Assembly: GCA_023410535.1 (NCBI GenBank)
Contig: JAEYPR010000011.1
Span: 157,216-221,215, forward strand
DNA: 64,000 bases
Direction: 5' to 3'
Origin: Bacillota bacterium
GTDB lineage: Bacteria > Bacillota > UBA4882 > UBA8346
Part shown: piece by piece, positions 52,621 to 61,897 of the stretch
Layout: every line of letters begins with the position of its first letter
Numbering within the stretch: position 1 is the stretch's first letter
Program-made: the position numbers and the translations under genes
Notes under the pieces: generated by a model
The model's input: the letters and a program-made list of their open reading frames with translations, nothing else
Databases searched by the model: none
Told to the model about the DNA's origin: nothing

Positions 52621-52697
52621 GTCGTCCACGCTAGCTACCCGTCGCTGCTCGCGCAAGCGAATTAAGAAAATAAGCTAGGTGGAGTGACAAGAGTCAA
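52621..52697 (+). repeat. Dispersed structured repeat R1, copy A
   Basis: GTCGTCCACGCTAGCTACCC, then GCTCGCGCAAGCGAATTAAG and GGTGGAGTGACA. It matches the minus strand of 19802-19877 over about 77 bp, and its core recurs at 6496-6535. Outer arms can pair. It fills the front of the 302-bp gap between recJ and uppP, where no gene was seen. Confidence 0.7.
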
Positions 52698-52838
52698 AGC
52701 TATTTTCTAAGTACAACCACTGCTAAGCAACCGGCGGGAGACCCGGCCGGTTGCAAAGTATAAGTATTTCAATCTTATTCGCTATATTTCAACGGTTTCC
52801 TCTTTTCCACAGTTGTCGGCTCCCGAATCCCTCAAAGT

Positions 52839-53627
52839 TTAGCGGGCGATTACCCAAAGCAGCCCCCCAAGGACGAGGCAATAATACCCAAACCCCTGCA
52901 AAGTTCCGTTTTCGAGATAGCGCAAGAATAGTTTGATCACCAAAAAACCTGTGACCGCCGCGCTGATCAAACCCGCCCAAAAGGCGAGCGGACCGATGGC
53001 GCGGTATCCGCCGGCCGCCAAATGCGGGAGATCAAAAACACCCGCCCCCAAAATCGCCGGGATCGCCAGCAAAAATGAAAAATTAGCCGCCGCCGGCCGT
53101 GATAACTTTCGGCCAAGTCCGACAGCGATCGTCGCCCCGGAACGCGAGATTCCTGGAATAATCGCCAGCGCTTGCCCCCATCCAATCCACCAGGCGTCGC
53201 GGTGACGGATGGCGTCCATCCGACCCCGGCCGGTTAGCCGATCGGCAATGACTAACAAAAAGCCGTTGGCCACCAATTGCCAGGCGGTCCCCCGAACCGA
53301 GTTGAACATCGCTTCCAAATAATCTTTAGCGACGACTCCCACGATCAATGCCGGAATGGTACCGACCATCAATAACCCCGCCATCCGCAACGCAGCGGTT
53401 TGCCGTTGCGCAATTCCCGCCAAAAGCCGGCGCAACATTGACTGATAATAACAACCCACCGCCAGTAATGTCCCCAAGTGGATGACGATGTCAAATGAAA
53501 GGCTGACCTGACCGGGGACTTGCAACCATTGTTGCAAGACTACCAAATGGCCCGAACTGCTGACCGGCAAAAACTCGGTCAATCCTTGCACGATTCCTAA
53601 TACCAACGCTTGCCAGAGTTCCAACAT
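52839..53627 (-). CDS. uppP: Undecaprenyl-diphosphatase (UppP/BacA)
   Basis: 262 residues from ATG 53627 (GGGGGTGAG before it). Polytopic, with the two catalytic loops GLTEFLPVSSSGHLVV and PGISRSGATIAVGL. It dephosphorylates undecaprenyl diphosphate to the monophosphate, recycling the lipid carrier of peptidoglycan and surface glycans; extra copies give bacitracin resistance. Confidence 0.96.
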   Translation of the reverse strand: MLELWQALVLGIVQGLTEFLPVSSSGHLVVLQQWLQVPGQVSLSFDIVIHLGTLLAVGCYYQSMLRRLLAGIAQRQTAALRMAGLLMVGTIPALIVGVVAKDYLEAMFNSVRGTAWQLVANGFLLVIADRLTGRGRMDAIRHRDAWWIGWGQALAIIPGISRSGATIAVGLGRKLSRPAAANFSFLLAIPAILGAGVFDLPHLAAGGYRAIGPLAFWAGLISAAVTGFLVIKLFLRYLENGTLQGFGYYCLVLGGLLWVIAR

Positions 53628-53736
53628 TCTCACCCCCTGCCAGAAGTTCCACACTTGAAGATTTTATGAAACCGGTCCTTTTGTTATGTGCTATTCACAT
53701 ATTTAACGGCCGTTTAGGGAAAGTGAAAAATTTCAC

Positions 53737-53765
53737 TTGTTTATATCGTATTATCCGAATATAAT
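53737..53765 (+). promoter_or_regulatory. Promoter of the CoA-disulfide reductase gene
   Basis: -35 TTGTTT (53737-53742) and perfect -10 TATAAT (53760-53765) 17 bp apart, 64 bp upstream of the ATG. Confidence 0.65.
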
Positions 53766-53828
53766 AAGCGTATAACCAATTGGTACTATTCCGTTTCTTT
53801 TAAACATCCAAAAGGGGGAGTGAATCTC

Positions 53829-55547
53829 ATGGGAAAAAAAGTGTTGATCATTGGCGGGGTCGCCGGAGGAGCCAGCGCCGCAGCCCGTCTCCGCAGATTG
53901 GACGAAACCGCCGAAATTATCCTTTTTGAAAAAGGCGCGGCCATTTCTTACGCCAATTGCGGTCTGCCATACTATATCGGCGGCGTGATTGAGGACCGGG
54001 ACGACCTTTTCTTGCAAACTCCGGCCGGAATGAAACAACGTTTCAACATCGACGTCCGGGTCAAACACGAAGTGCTCGCTATCGACCGATCCGCTCAGAC
54101 CATCTTGGTGCGTGATTTGCAACAAGGCCGCAATTATTACGAAACCTATGATGTCCTGGTCTTATCCCCCGGCTCAGCGCCGATCATTCCCAATATTCCC
54201 GGGACCGATTTGGCGAAGGTCTTTCCGTTGCGCGACATTCCCGATACCGACCGGATCAAACAACACTTGTCCGAACACTCGGTGGAAGTGGCGGCGGCGG
54301 TGGTTATTGGCGGCGGTTTTATCGGGATTGAGATGGCTGAAAATCTCACCCACGCCGGAAAACAGGTCACCTTGATCGAACGAACCGACCAGGTTCTCGG
54401 CAATCTTGATTACGAAATGGCCGCCATGGTCCAGCAAGAACTGCGATCGAACGGCGTCAATCTGATCTTGGGCAACGGCCTCGCGGCCATCACCGAATCC
54501 GGTTCAGGTTTGGAAATCATTCTGAATGACGGAACGAAGCTCCACACCGATCTGGTCATTTTAGCCGTTGGCGTTCGTCCCGAAACTAAACTGGCCGCCG
54601 CAGCCGGACTTCAGCTTGGATCTACCCGGGCGATTCAAGTCAACGAGCGGCTGCAAACTTCCGATCCCAATATTTATGCAGTGGGCGACGCGGTCGAACT
54701 CCGCGATATCGTCTCCGGGAAACCCGGTTGGTTTCCCTTAGCCGGTCCGGCCAACCGTCAAGGCCGTTTGCTTGCAGATATCATTGCCGGTCGGGAAGTA
54801 AGCTATCATGGGGCGCAGGGAACCGCGATTGTCAAAACGTTCAACCTGACGGCCGGTTCCACCGGACTGAACGAAAAATCCTTGAGACGACTGGGAGTCG
54901 CCTATCAAGCGTCAATCACTCACTCGAACTCGCACGCCACCTATTACCCCGGTGCGCAACCGTTGACCATTAAACTGCTCTATGCCTCGGATAACGGCCG
55001 TTTACTAGGGGCGCAAGTGGTCGGGTACGACGGTGTCGATAAACGGTTGGACCTTTTGGCGGCGGCGTTACGCTTTGATAAAACCATCGCCGACCTGACC
55101 GAACTGGAGCTGGCCTATGCACCGCCCTTTGCTTCCGCCAAAGATCCGGTGAACATGGCCGGTTATACTGCGACCAATATTCGCAACGGCGACGTCGAGG
55201 TGATCGCCTGGAACCAAATCCCGATTGCCAATCCTAAGCAAACCTTGCTGCTCGACGTGCGTGAGCCGGTTGAGTTTCAGTTCGGCACGATTCCCGGCGC
55301 AATCAATATTCCAGTCAACCAATTACGGGACCGACTCCATGAACTGCCCACCGACCGCGCGATCATCGCTTTCTGCCAGGTCGGACTACGGGCCTATATT
55401 GCCGCGCGGATTCTTACCCAACACGGTTTCCAATCAGTCAAAAACCTCAACGGCGGTTATAAGATCTTTCGTGCCGCCAGTGAAGAACAGTCGCTACTCA
55501 AGCAGCCGCCACGAATCGAGGTTGCGACCGCCGCAACGCCGGTTTAG
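53829..55547 (+). CDS. CoA-disulfide/persulfide reductase with C-terminal rhodanese domain
   Basis: 572 residues from ATG 53829 (GGGGGAG 8 nt upstream). FAD-binding GGVAGGASAAARLRR, the single active-site cysteine in SYANCGLPYYIGG, a NAD(P)H motif GGGFIGIEMAENL, GDAVELRD, then a dimerisation domain (to about 450) and a rhodanese domain (about 470-560) with an active cysteine in FCQVGLRAYIAA. This is the CoADR-Rhd/Npsr type, which reduces CoA persulfide, polysulfide or elemental sulfur with NADH. It could support sulfur respiration or sulfane-sulfur defence. The gene is alone, ending in a hairpin. Confidence 0.94.
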   Translation: MGKKVLIIGGVAGGASAAARLRRLDETAEIILFEKGAAISYANCGLPYYIGGVIEDRDDLFLQTPAGMKQRFNIDVRVKHEVLAIDRSAQTILVRDLQQGRNYYETYDVLVLSPGSAPIIPNIPGTDLAKVFPLRDIPDTDRIKQHLSEHSVEVAAAVVIGGGFIGIEMAENLTHAGKQVTLIERTDQVLGNLDYEMAAMVQQELRSNGVNLILGNGLAAITESGSGLEIILNDGTKLHTDLVILAVGVRPETKLAAAAGLQLGSTRAIQVNERLQTSDPNIYAVGDAVELRDIVSGKPGWFPLAGPANRQGRLLADIIAGREVSYHGAQGTAIVKTFNLTAGSTGLNEKSLRRLGVAYQASITHSNSHATYYPGAQPLTIKLLYASDNGRLLGAQVVGYDGVDKRLDLLAAALRFDKTIADLTELELAYAPPFASAKDPVNMAGYTATNIRNGDVEVIAWNQIPIANPKQTLLLDVREPVEFQFGTIPGAINIPVNQLRDRLHELPTDRAIIAFCQVGLRAYIAARILTQHGFQSVKNLNGGYKIFRAASEEQSLLKQPPRIEVATAATPV

Positions 55548-55590
55548 ACGCTGACACGCGGAAGACGGCACGAAAAATCGGTTATCAAAA

Positions 55591-55623
55591 GCTGACAGCC
55601 GCTCCAAAAGAGCGGCCGTCAGC
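55591..55623 (+). terminator. Hairpin after the CoA-disulfide reductase gene
   Basis: GCTGACAGCCGCTC pairs with GAGCGGCCGTCAGC (one mismatch) around AAAA. No T tract follows, so termination by it alone is doubtful. Confidence 0.45.
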
Positions 55624-55652
55624 ATGCGGGCGTTTGCCTACTGCGCTTTAAG

Positions 55653-56181
55653 TCAATCATTCCCCGTAATGTAAGCCACGATCGGCGCAACATTTTCCCG
55701 TTTTGTAAAATCAACCGGGTGCTCATAGGCTGCGAGAATCCCTTGTTCATCCGGGGTCAATTCTTGTTTCTTACTTAATTGCCACTTCATCAGGGTCATC
55801 ACCATTTTGTAAAAGCGGTTCAGTCTGCGATAGTCGAAACCGCCCCGTAAATAAAAGAAGCGAAGCTGTTGCTGTTGCTCGGCAGTGAAGTTTTTATTGC
55901 GGACTCCGGCCATCACCTCCGAACGTTCCGGTGAAGCGCCGACGGCAAAAACCACGACCTTTTTTCCCCGGAGTTTCGGGAGATTGGCTTTGATCAACCC
56001 CACTCCGTTGATGCCCACCGCATACAACCCGCCGCCGTATATCACATTATCGTAACGGGTCAACTGATCCGGTGTAACCTGCGTCGCTTCAAACAAGTCG
56101 GGCCGCCAACTCCTCGGCGAGCCATTCCGCGTAGCGCTTCACAAAACCGGACTTTGATTTATAAATGACAATCGTTTTCAC
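55653..56181 (-). pseudogene. Frameshifted flavodoxin-domain protein
   Basis: A GTG at 56181 (GAGGTG upstream) begins VKTIVIYKSKSGFVKRYAEWLAEELAARLV and meets a stop; the FMN-loop pattern of a flavodoxin is clear in YKSKSGFVKRYAEW. The next frame takes over as DLFEATQVTPDQLTRYDNVI, then YGGGLYAVGINGVGLIKANL and VFAVGASPE, the rest of the fold, up to 55653. One base is missing near 56100. The joined protein would be about 176 residues with a helical C-terminal extension. It resembles the flavodoxin/protoporphyrinogen-oxidase-like group and lies at the end of the ABC-methyltransferase gene set. Confidence 0.8.
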
Positions 56182-56206
56182 CGTATGCCACCTCCCAAGT
56201 TAACAA

Positions 56207-57016
56207 CTAAACCCGCTTACCTCTTTGATATTCCGCTTTCCAAAGGAAGCGCCGCGCCCGGACGTCCAAGCCGTGTGAATCACCGTATTTCATAAAAATA
56301 TTTTCCAACTGTTGCTGGCACTCCGCAAACGTCGGCACTTCCTTCGGGTCATAACCCCAGCATAAATAGGTGTAATATTCCCGAACCGAATCAAAAAGCT
56401 CCGGAACATCAAATATCCAATAACTATGGAGTTTGATTCCGGCGGTTTTTAAGGAATTCTCAATATAAGTCGGCCAGTCGGACTTGAGCGAAGCGGCCGC
56501 AAGCGTTACTCGGAATTTTTCCGGCAATTCGTCGTTCCAAGGCCGGGGCTTCGCAGGCATGGGGTTCAACTGGATTAAAACCGCCGTTTCCTTGGCGACG
56601 CGAGGTACGTCGGCAAACCAGTGCGTCGGTCCCCTTCTTGAAATAAACAAGTCCACGGTTCCATCCCCCACCGGCATTCTAGGCTGATCCCCGTTTGGTT
56701 TTGAATCACCCCAAATAAACTGGACGTTGGTGACATTTGCCTTGGCAGCCTGTTCCCTAGCGATCTCGATATAACGCGGGACCAAATCATATCCGATCAT
56801 CCGCTTGCAATAAGGCGCCAACAGCACCGGCACCGTGCCATGGCCGCACCCCACGTCTAGAACTGTCTGCTCCGGCGTTAAATGCGCCTTGACCAAATCC
56901 AGGTAGTTGTCCTCGCCATTATTCGCGGGAATACTGGACCGCCAAGGATAGAAGTACCCTTCTTGCAACTCGGCCAAACGTAAGTACCATTCTTTGCTAT
57001 GCGGTAAGAACGCCAT
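56207..57016 (-). CDS. Class I SAM-dependent methyltransferase
   Basis: 269 residues from ATG 57016 (AAAGGGTGAG before it). SAM-binding motif I is VLDVGCGHGTVPVLL, motif II NVQFIWGDSKPN, and VDLFISRRGPTHW marks motif III. The substrate is not evident; it shows no match I can name beyond the superfamily. It lies downstream of two ABC half-transporters on the same strand and 25 bp before the broken flavodoxin, so it probably belongs to the same module, although a terminator precedes it. Confidence 0.88.
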   Translation of the reverse strand: MAFLPHSKEWYLRLAELQEGYFYPWRSSIPANNGEDNYLDLVKAHLTPEQTVLDVGCGHGTVPVLLAPYCKRMIGYDLVPRYIEIAREQAAKANVTNVQFIWGDSKPNGDQPRMPVGDGTVDLFISRRGPTHWFADVPRVAKETAVLIQLNPMPAKPRPWNDELPEKFRVTLAAASLKSDWPTYIENSLKTAGIKLHSYWIFDVPELFDSVREYYTYLCWGYDPKEVPTFAECQQQLENIFMKYGDSHGLDVRARRFLWKAEYQRGKRV

Positions 57017-57299
57017 CAGCTCACCCTTTCTAGATTTCCAACGTAAGATTATTAATAACATTATTCAGTGACATTACCTATCAGGTGGAGCGTTACCATC
57101 CGAAGTGCTTCCGAAGTACCTCTATTCTCCGTTTTCCCATCTTCATCCTCTAACCCCTACAAAATCGCTGTTTCAAAACTTTTTGATCCGCTATTACCAG
57201 ACCTTCCATTGGACGATGGCGGGGGACTGATTTTTGGCGCGATTTCAGCATTAATTCACTGACATCATCAAAGCGGGGGCACCAGCAGTAACGCATAAG

Positions 57300-57329
57300 A
57301 AAACCAGCGACATCTCGGCCGCTGGTTTT
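57300..57329 (-). terminator. Terminator of the ABC half-transporter pair
   Basis: Stem AAAACCAGCG/CGCTGGTTTT, with CTTATGC after it on the minus strand. The 57017-57346 gap holds nothing else that I recognise. Confidence 0.6.
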
Positions 57330-57346
57330 GGCATACATCGTTCCGT

Positions 57347-59077
57347 TTAAATCGCCCAACCCAAACTCTCCTGCTGGATCCGGTAAAGCCGGGCGTATAA
57401 ACCGTTGGCTTTCATTAGATCGGTATGACGTCCTTGTTCCACCACCCTGCCTTGGTTCAACACAATGATCCGGTCGGCGGCGGCCACTGTCCGGAGCCGA
57501 TGCGCGATAATCACGACCGTGCGGCCTTTGACCAAATGAGAGATAGCTTCCTGAATGGAACGCTCGTTCTCCGGATCCAGCGAAGCGGTGGCTTCGTCCA
57601 ACAGGACAATGGGGGCGTTCTTAAGCAGCGCCCGGGCAATAGAAAGCCGCTGTCGCTCCCCGCCCGACAAAGTGCAGCCGTTCTCGCCAACGATTGTCTG
57701 ATATCCTTGCGGCATTTGGCTGATAAATTGCTGACATTGCGCTAACTCGGCGGCTCGCAACACTTCCGCTTCCGTGGCGTCCGGGTTGCCGACCCGGATG
57801 TTGTTATAAACCGTATCGTTAAATAAAATCACATCCTGAAATACAATCGAAATATAGGATAACAGCCGTTCCGGACCGATCTCCCGGATGTCTTTGCCGC
57901 CAATCCGGATCGCTCCGCGATTAACATCCCAAAAACGAGCAATCAGCCTGGAAATCGTACTCTTGCCGCTCCCCGACGGCCCCACCAATGCCGTAACCTT
58001 TCCCTGTTCGATGGTGAATTCAGCCGTTTTAATCACTTCGTCGCGGTGATATTGAAAACTCACGTTGTCAAAGCTGATGTCAAATGCACGCAAATCCACT
58101 GTTTCATCCCCACTCATCACGGATTGGCTTTGGAGCTCCTTCATGCGCCGGATGGCGATCATGGTATAAAAAAACTCTCCCAACATCGTCATGATCGTGG
58201 TTAGCGGAGTATAGATCCGGGCCGCCAAGATTAGGAAAATCACGAATTTAACCAGATCAATCTCGCCGGCGCTGCTTAGATAGGCCCCCGTGATAATCGC
58301 GGCTGTCAAACCAAACCGCAACACCACCACAGCGCTGACAACCAAGGAGCCCACGATCGCTTCTAACTTAAGGCTCTGTTTTAAAAGATCATGCAGCGCT
58401 TGGTCCAGGCTGACGAACTTCGCTCCGCTTAAGCCGAAGGCTTTAATCACTTTGATCCCTTCCAGGTACTCCTGGGATTGTTCGGCTGCGTATAACTTGG
58501 CCGCCACCTGGCGCTCACCGATCTTCCTCTGGATACCCTTGCTACCGCATAAGATCACTAAAGCCAGCGGTAGTGTACCAAAAATTGCCGCCGCCATCCG
58601 CCAGTCGTACCCGCAAAGCATGACCGTCACAGCGATGATGGTGATAATATTTCCGGCCAATTGCGGGACAAGATGTGAAAAGGTATGCTCGATGCCGGTG
58701 CAATCGGCCATTAGATTGGTCGTCAGTTCGGTCAAATCTTTTCGATTAAAAAAGCTGAGTGGCAGCCGTCGTAACAGTTCGGCAATATCGATCCGTTTCT
58801 CGGCGGCCGCCTGATAAGCTGCAATATAGGTTTTACCGTATTCATAACGATTGATCGCGTACATCGCAATTACCAACAGAAAACCGATCCCTGTATATGT
58901 CCAAAGTTTGACGAAGTCGACCGTTCCACCTTGAAGCGGGTTGAGCATTTCCTCGATCACCAACGCCATTAGGGCGATCGGAGCCATAAAACCGATATTC
59001 ACCAGGACATTAGCCTGGACAGCCTTTTTTAAATCATGATATCCTGTATCGGACAAGGACAGTAATTTCTGAAACAT
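57347..59077 (-). CDS. ABC exporter-type half-transporter B (YbtQ/IrtB-like)
   Basis: 576 residues from ATG 59077 (GGGAGGTG 7 nt upstream). Six-helix ABC membrane domain (about 15-300) and nucleotide-binding domain (about 330-570): Walker A GPSGSGKST, signature LSGGERQR, Walker B IVLLDEATASLDPE, switch HRL. The start overlaps the stop of the partner gene (TGATG), so they form a heterodimer. Exporter-fold pairs of this kind next to an AraC regulator, as in YbtP/YbtQ and IrtA/IrtB, import metal-siderophore complexes; multidrug export is the alternative. Confidence 0.9.
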   Translation of the reverse strand: MFQKLLSLSDTGYHDLKKAVQANVLVNIGFMAPIALMALVIEEMLNPLQGGTVDFVKLWTYTGIGFLLVIAMYAINRYEYGKTYIAAYQAAAEKRIDIAELLRRLPLSFFNRKDLTELTTNLMADCTGIEHTFSHLVPQLAGNIITIIAVTVMLCGYDWRMAAAIFGTLPLALVILCGSKGIQRKIGERQVAAKLYAAEQSQEYLEGIKVIKAFGLSGAKFVSLDQALHDLLKQSLKLEAIVGSLVVSAVVVLRFGLTAAIITGAYLSSAGEIDLVKFVIFLILAARIYTPLTTIMTMLGEFFYTMIAIRRMKELQSQSVMSGDETVDLRAFDISFDNVSFQYHRDEVIKTAEFTIEQGKVTALVGPSGSGKSTISRLIARFWDVNRGAIRIGGKDIREIGPERLLSYISIVFQDVILFNDTVYNNIRVGNPDATEAEVLRAAELAQCQQFISQMPQGYQTIVGENGCTLSGGERQRLSIARALLKNAPIVLLDEATASLDPENERSIQEAISHLVKGRTVVIIAHRLRTVAAADRIIVLNQGRVVEQGRHTDLMKANGLYARLYRIQQESLGWAI

Positions 59078-60891
59078 CAAGCGACACCTCCCGCTTCGCC
59101 AATCGACCAATTCAGGGTCTGATCATAGGTATCCCACATCAAACGGTACTTGCCCCCGGCCGCTAATAACTGGTCATGCGTGCCGCGTTCGGTCAACTGT
59201 CCCTGTTCCAACAGAAGAATCTGGTCTGCTCCCCGGATGGTCGAGAGCCGGTGAGCAATGATGATCACCGTCTTATCCTTAATCAATTGTTTCAAGGCGA
59301 TTTGGATCTGGGATTCATTCTCCGGGTCGGCAAAAGCGGTGGCTTCATCAAGGACAATAATCGGCGCATCCTTCAAAATCGCCCGGGCAATAACCAACCG
59401 TTGCCGCTCCCCGCCCGATAAATGGATCCCCTGTCTGCCGATGACGGTATGATAGCCGTGCGGCAGTTTCATAATGAAGTCATGGCACTGTGCGGCTTGG
59501 GCAGCCCGGATCACCGCTTCCTCACCGGCGTCTTTCCTGCCGATCCGAATATTCTCCAAGATGCTCTGCTTAAAAAGAAAGACGTCTTGAAACACGAAAC
59601 TGACCTTATGCAGCAGATAATCCGGATCCATTTCCCGAATGTCGACCTCACCGATCTTGATCGCACCCTCCTGAACATCCCAAAAACGCGGTATCAGATG
59701 CGCAATAGTACTTTTACCTCCGCCGGACGGTCCGACCAGCGCGGTCACTTGACCCTGCCGCGCCTGAAAGGAAAGATTTTTTAACGCTTCGACCTTCGCA
59801 TCCCCCAAGGCATAAGCGAACGACACATTCTCAAAGACGATATCATTGGCGGCGGTAGTTTTGGGATGACTCGCCACCGGCAGCGGCTGGGTCTCAAAGA
59901 TCTGGTCCAGCCGGTCCACGCCACTGACAATTTGCCGGCTGGACGAGGCCACATACAACAATTTCATAACCGTCGCGGTGATTGCACCGGAAAACACTAG
60001 ATAAAACAGGAACGATAAAACGAACCGCTGATAATCGCCGGCGCTTCGCGCCAGGATTATCCCGACCGGAAGCAGGAAGATAAAAATCGAGTTTATGATG
60101 ACAATGAACCCAACATACGCATTGCGCACGGAAAAAGTATATTGCAAGGCCAGATCCTTATAGGCCATGATCGCGTCGTAAAACTGGCGAAACGAGAAAA
60201 CCGTCTGCTTGAAGGTTTTGACAACGGCTATCCCACGCACATATTCAACGGCGGAATTGTTCATCTCTTCCAGCTGCTGTTGATAGAGAGCCATAAACCG
60301 CTTGCCCTCGCGCCCACCGAAGGCCACCGCCTGAATGATGAAGACGATTAGCACCGGGAGCAGACACGTCAACCCTAACCGCCAGTCAAAATAGAGCAGC
60401 ATGACGGTGATTACCGCCGGGGCCGCAAGCGAGCCCGCCAAATCCGGCAATTGATGGGCAATGAACCCTTCAATTTTTTCAATGTTCTCATCCAACATTT
60501 TGCGGAGCTTGCCGCTGGAGTTTGCGGTATGAAAACCCAGCGGCAGTGCGGCCAAATGCCGGGTGAAGGCCAGTTTCAACTGGTACAGGATTTTAAAGGC
60601 AGCCAGGTGCGAGCAGATGATTGAGGCATACATCAGCGCAAAACTAATTCCACTCGCCAATAAAGCCTGCCAGCCATAATCAAGGAGCAACGTCCGGTTA
60701 ATTTTAGACAAATCGGCTACATGCTCCAACAGTTCCGCGATGATCAAATAGACTAACGCAAACGGGACAAATGAAACCAACACGCTGAGGATCGATAGCA
60801 AACAAGCTGCGACGAGCAATCCCTTTTTCGCCCCGGCAATCTCGAAGAGCCGCGCCAACCCCGTCTTCCGGACCGGTAACGTTTTTTTCAT
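59077..60891 (-). CDS. ABC exporter-type half-transporter A (YbtP/IrtA-like)
   Basis: 604 residues. Membrane domain (about 20-320) and nucleotide-binding domain (about 350-590): Walker A GPSGGGKST, signature LSGGERQR, Walker B IIVLDEATAFADPE, and HRLSTI switch. The FADPE after Walker B, instead of SLDPE, is typical of siderophore-type half-transporters. GGAGG lies before the ATG. Coupled to the second half-transporter by a one-base overlap (TGATG). A 16-bp palindrome shared with the AraC promoter lies 56 bp upstream of its start. Confidence 0.9.
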   Translation of the reverse strand: MKKTLPVRKTGLARLFEIAGAKKGLLVAACLLSILSVLVSFVPFALVYLIIAELLEHVADLSKINRTLLLDYGWQALLASGISFALMYASIICSHLAAFKILYQLKLAFTRHLAALPLGFHTANSSGKLRKMLDENIEKIEGFIAHQLPDLAGSLAAPAVITVMLLYFDWRLGLTCLLPVLIVFIIQAVAFGGREGKRFMALYQQQLEEMNNSAVEYVRGIAVVKTFKQTVFSFRQFYDAIMAYKDLALQYTFSVRNAYVGFIVIINSIFIFLLPVGIILARSAGDYQRFVLSFLFYLVFSGAITATVMKLLYVASSSRQIVSGVDRLDQIFETQPLPVASHPKTTAANDIVFENVSFAYALGDAKVEALKNLSFQARQGQVTALVGPSGGGKSTIAHLIPRFWDVQEGAIKIGEVDIREMDPDYLLHKVSFVFQDVFLFKQSILENIRIGRKDAGEEAVIRAAQAAQCHDFIMKLPHGYHTVIGRQGIHLSGGERQRLVIARAILKDAPIIVLDEATAFADPENESQIQIALKQLIKDKTVIIIAHRLSTIRGADQILLLEQGQLTERGTHDQLLAAGGKYRLMWDTYDQTLNWSIGEAGGVA

Positions 60892-60946
60892 CTTAACTCC
60901 TCCATTCCGTTCGGGCGGCGATGCCTGGACCGTCTTTCAGAATACT

Positions 60947-60962
60947 GTTAGGCAAAACTAAC
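60947..60962. promoter_or_regulatory. Candidate operator GTTAG-N6-CTAAC upstream of the ABC pair
   Basis: GTTAG (60947-60951) and CTAAC (60958-60962), 6 bp apart; identical arms and spacing to the site in front of the AraC gene. It could be bound by that AraC-type regulator or by a DtxR/IdeR-like iron sensor, whose boxes also carry TTAG/CTAA arms. Confidence 0.55.
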
Positions 60963-61002
60963 ATATTTCTTAAAAATAAACGGTTTCATCCGCCCAAACA
61001 TA

Positions 61003-61803
61003 TCATACAAAACGGATCTGGACAATCCCGCAATTAAACCGTTGTTTAAAAGCCGGAATCCGCGCCAACCAACCCATCCAGCGCCAGCGTCGCCGGTGGT
61101 AATCGAAATAACTCCACTCCGTCATCCAGCGAATCCGCCGATCCAGCCGTTCCAAGTCCGAACCATTGGCAATCCCCCATTGAAAGCGCAGTCCCATCCC
61201 ACTTACGGTATCATGGCGGTCGCTCATTTTCACCAGCGTTGGCGTGATCACTTCCACAAACATCGTCGCCCCGGGGAAAACCGTCGCCAGTTCACCCAGC
61301 AATCTTTGGACCTCCGCTTCCGTGAAGTACATTAGGATTCCCTCCGCCACGATCAACACTGGACGCCGGTCCATAGCGACCTCCCCCAGCCATTCCTCCT
61401 CCAGAACCGATCCGGCGATCATCCGGTAGCGTTCGTTTTCTTGGAAAAATTGACTGCGTATTCCGATCACCTCGGGTAAATCCACTTCATACCAATGAAT
61501 CCGGCCGTTATCCACCCGGCTGAAGCGCGTATCCAAACCGCAACCGATATTAATCACCGTGGCATCCGGATGTTGATCAATAAACTTCTGAACCGCCCGG
61601 TCCAACAGTTCCGTCCGGACCACCACGCCGATCTGCGAGCGCCACCCCTTGGCAAAACGGGCAAAGTCATAGTTTAGCTGTTCCATGATCTTCATGGCCT
61701 GTTCATCCTGGATGATCGGTTTCGCTTGATACGCTTCAACGGCTCTGGCCCATAACGGGATTAACAGCGTCTCCGGCACCCCGGTCAATTTGGGTTGTTC
61801 CAT
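61003..61803 (-). CDS. Leucine carboxyl methyltransferase-family (PPM1/TcmP-like) methyltransferase
   Basis: 266 residues from ATG 61803 (GGAGGT 7 nt upstream; a GTG three codons earlier overlaps that site). Family features: VVRTELLDRAVQKFIDQHP, the SAM loop VINIGCGLDTRFSRV, YEVDLPEV, and VAEGILMYFTEAEV. Members methylate carboxyl groups of proteins or polyketide-type small molecules, including in antibiotic and metallophore clusters. It lies between the AraC regulator and the ABC transporter genes on the same strand. Confidence 0.92.
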   Translation of the reverse strand: MEQPKLTGVPETLLIPLWARAVEAYQAKPIIQDEQAMKIMEQLNYDFARFAKGWRSQIGVVVRTELLDRAVQKFIDQHPDATVINIGCGLDTRFSRVDNGRIHWYEVDLPEVIGIRSQFFQENERYRMIAGSVLEEEWLGEVAMDRRPVLIVAEGILMYFTEAEVQRLLGELATVFPGATMFVEVITPTLVKMSDRHDTVSGMGLRFQWGIANGSDLERLDRRIRWMTEWSYFDYHRRRWRWMGWLARIPAFKQRFNCGIVQIRFV

Positions 61804-61897
61804 CCATTTCACCTCCCAGTTTTATTGTAAAACCCTCGCACTTCAACTTCTACCCCCAACGGGAGTTATAATAACCCAAACAGAATTTATTTCAAGC

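Noticed and set aside
52537..52656. N-terminal extension of recJ up to 52656
   Set aside because: The added residues do not match RecJ and partly derive from repeat R1; MTKKRW is the family-like start.
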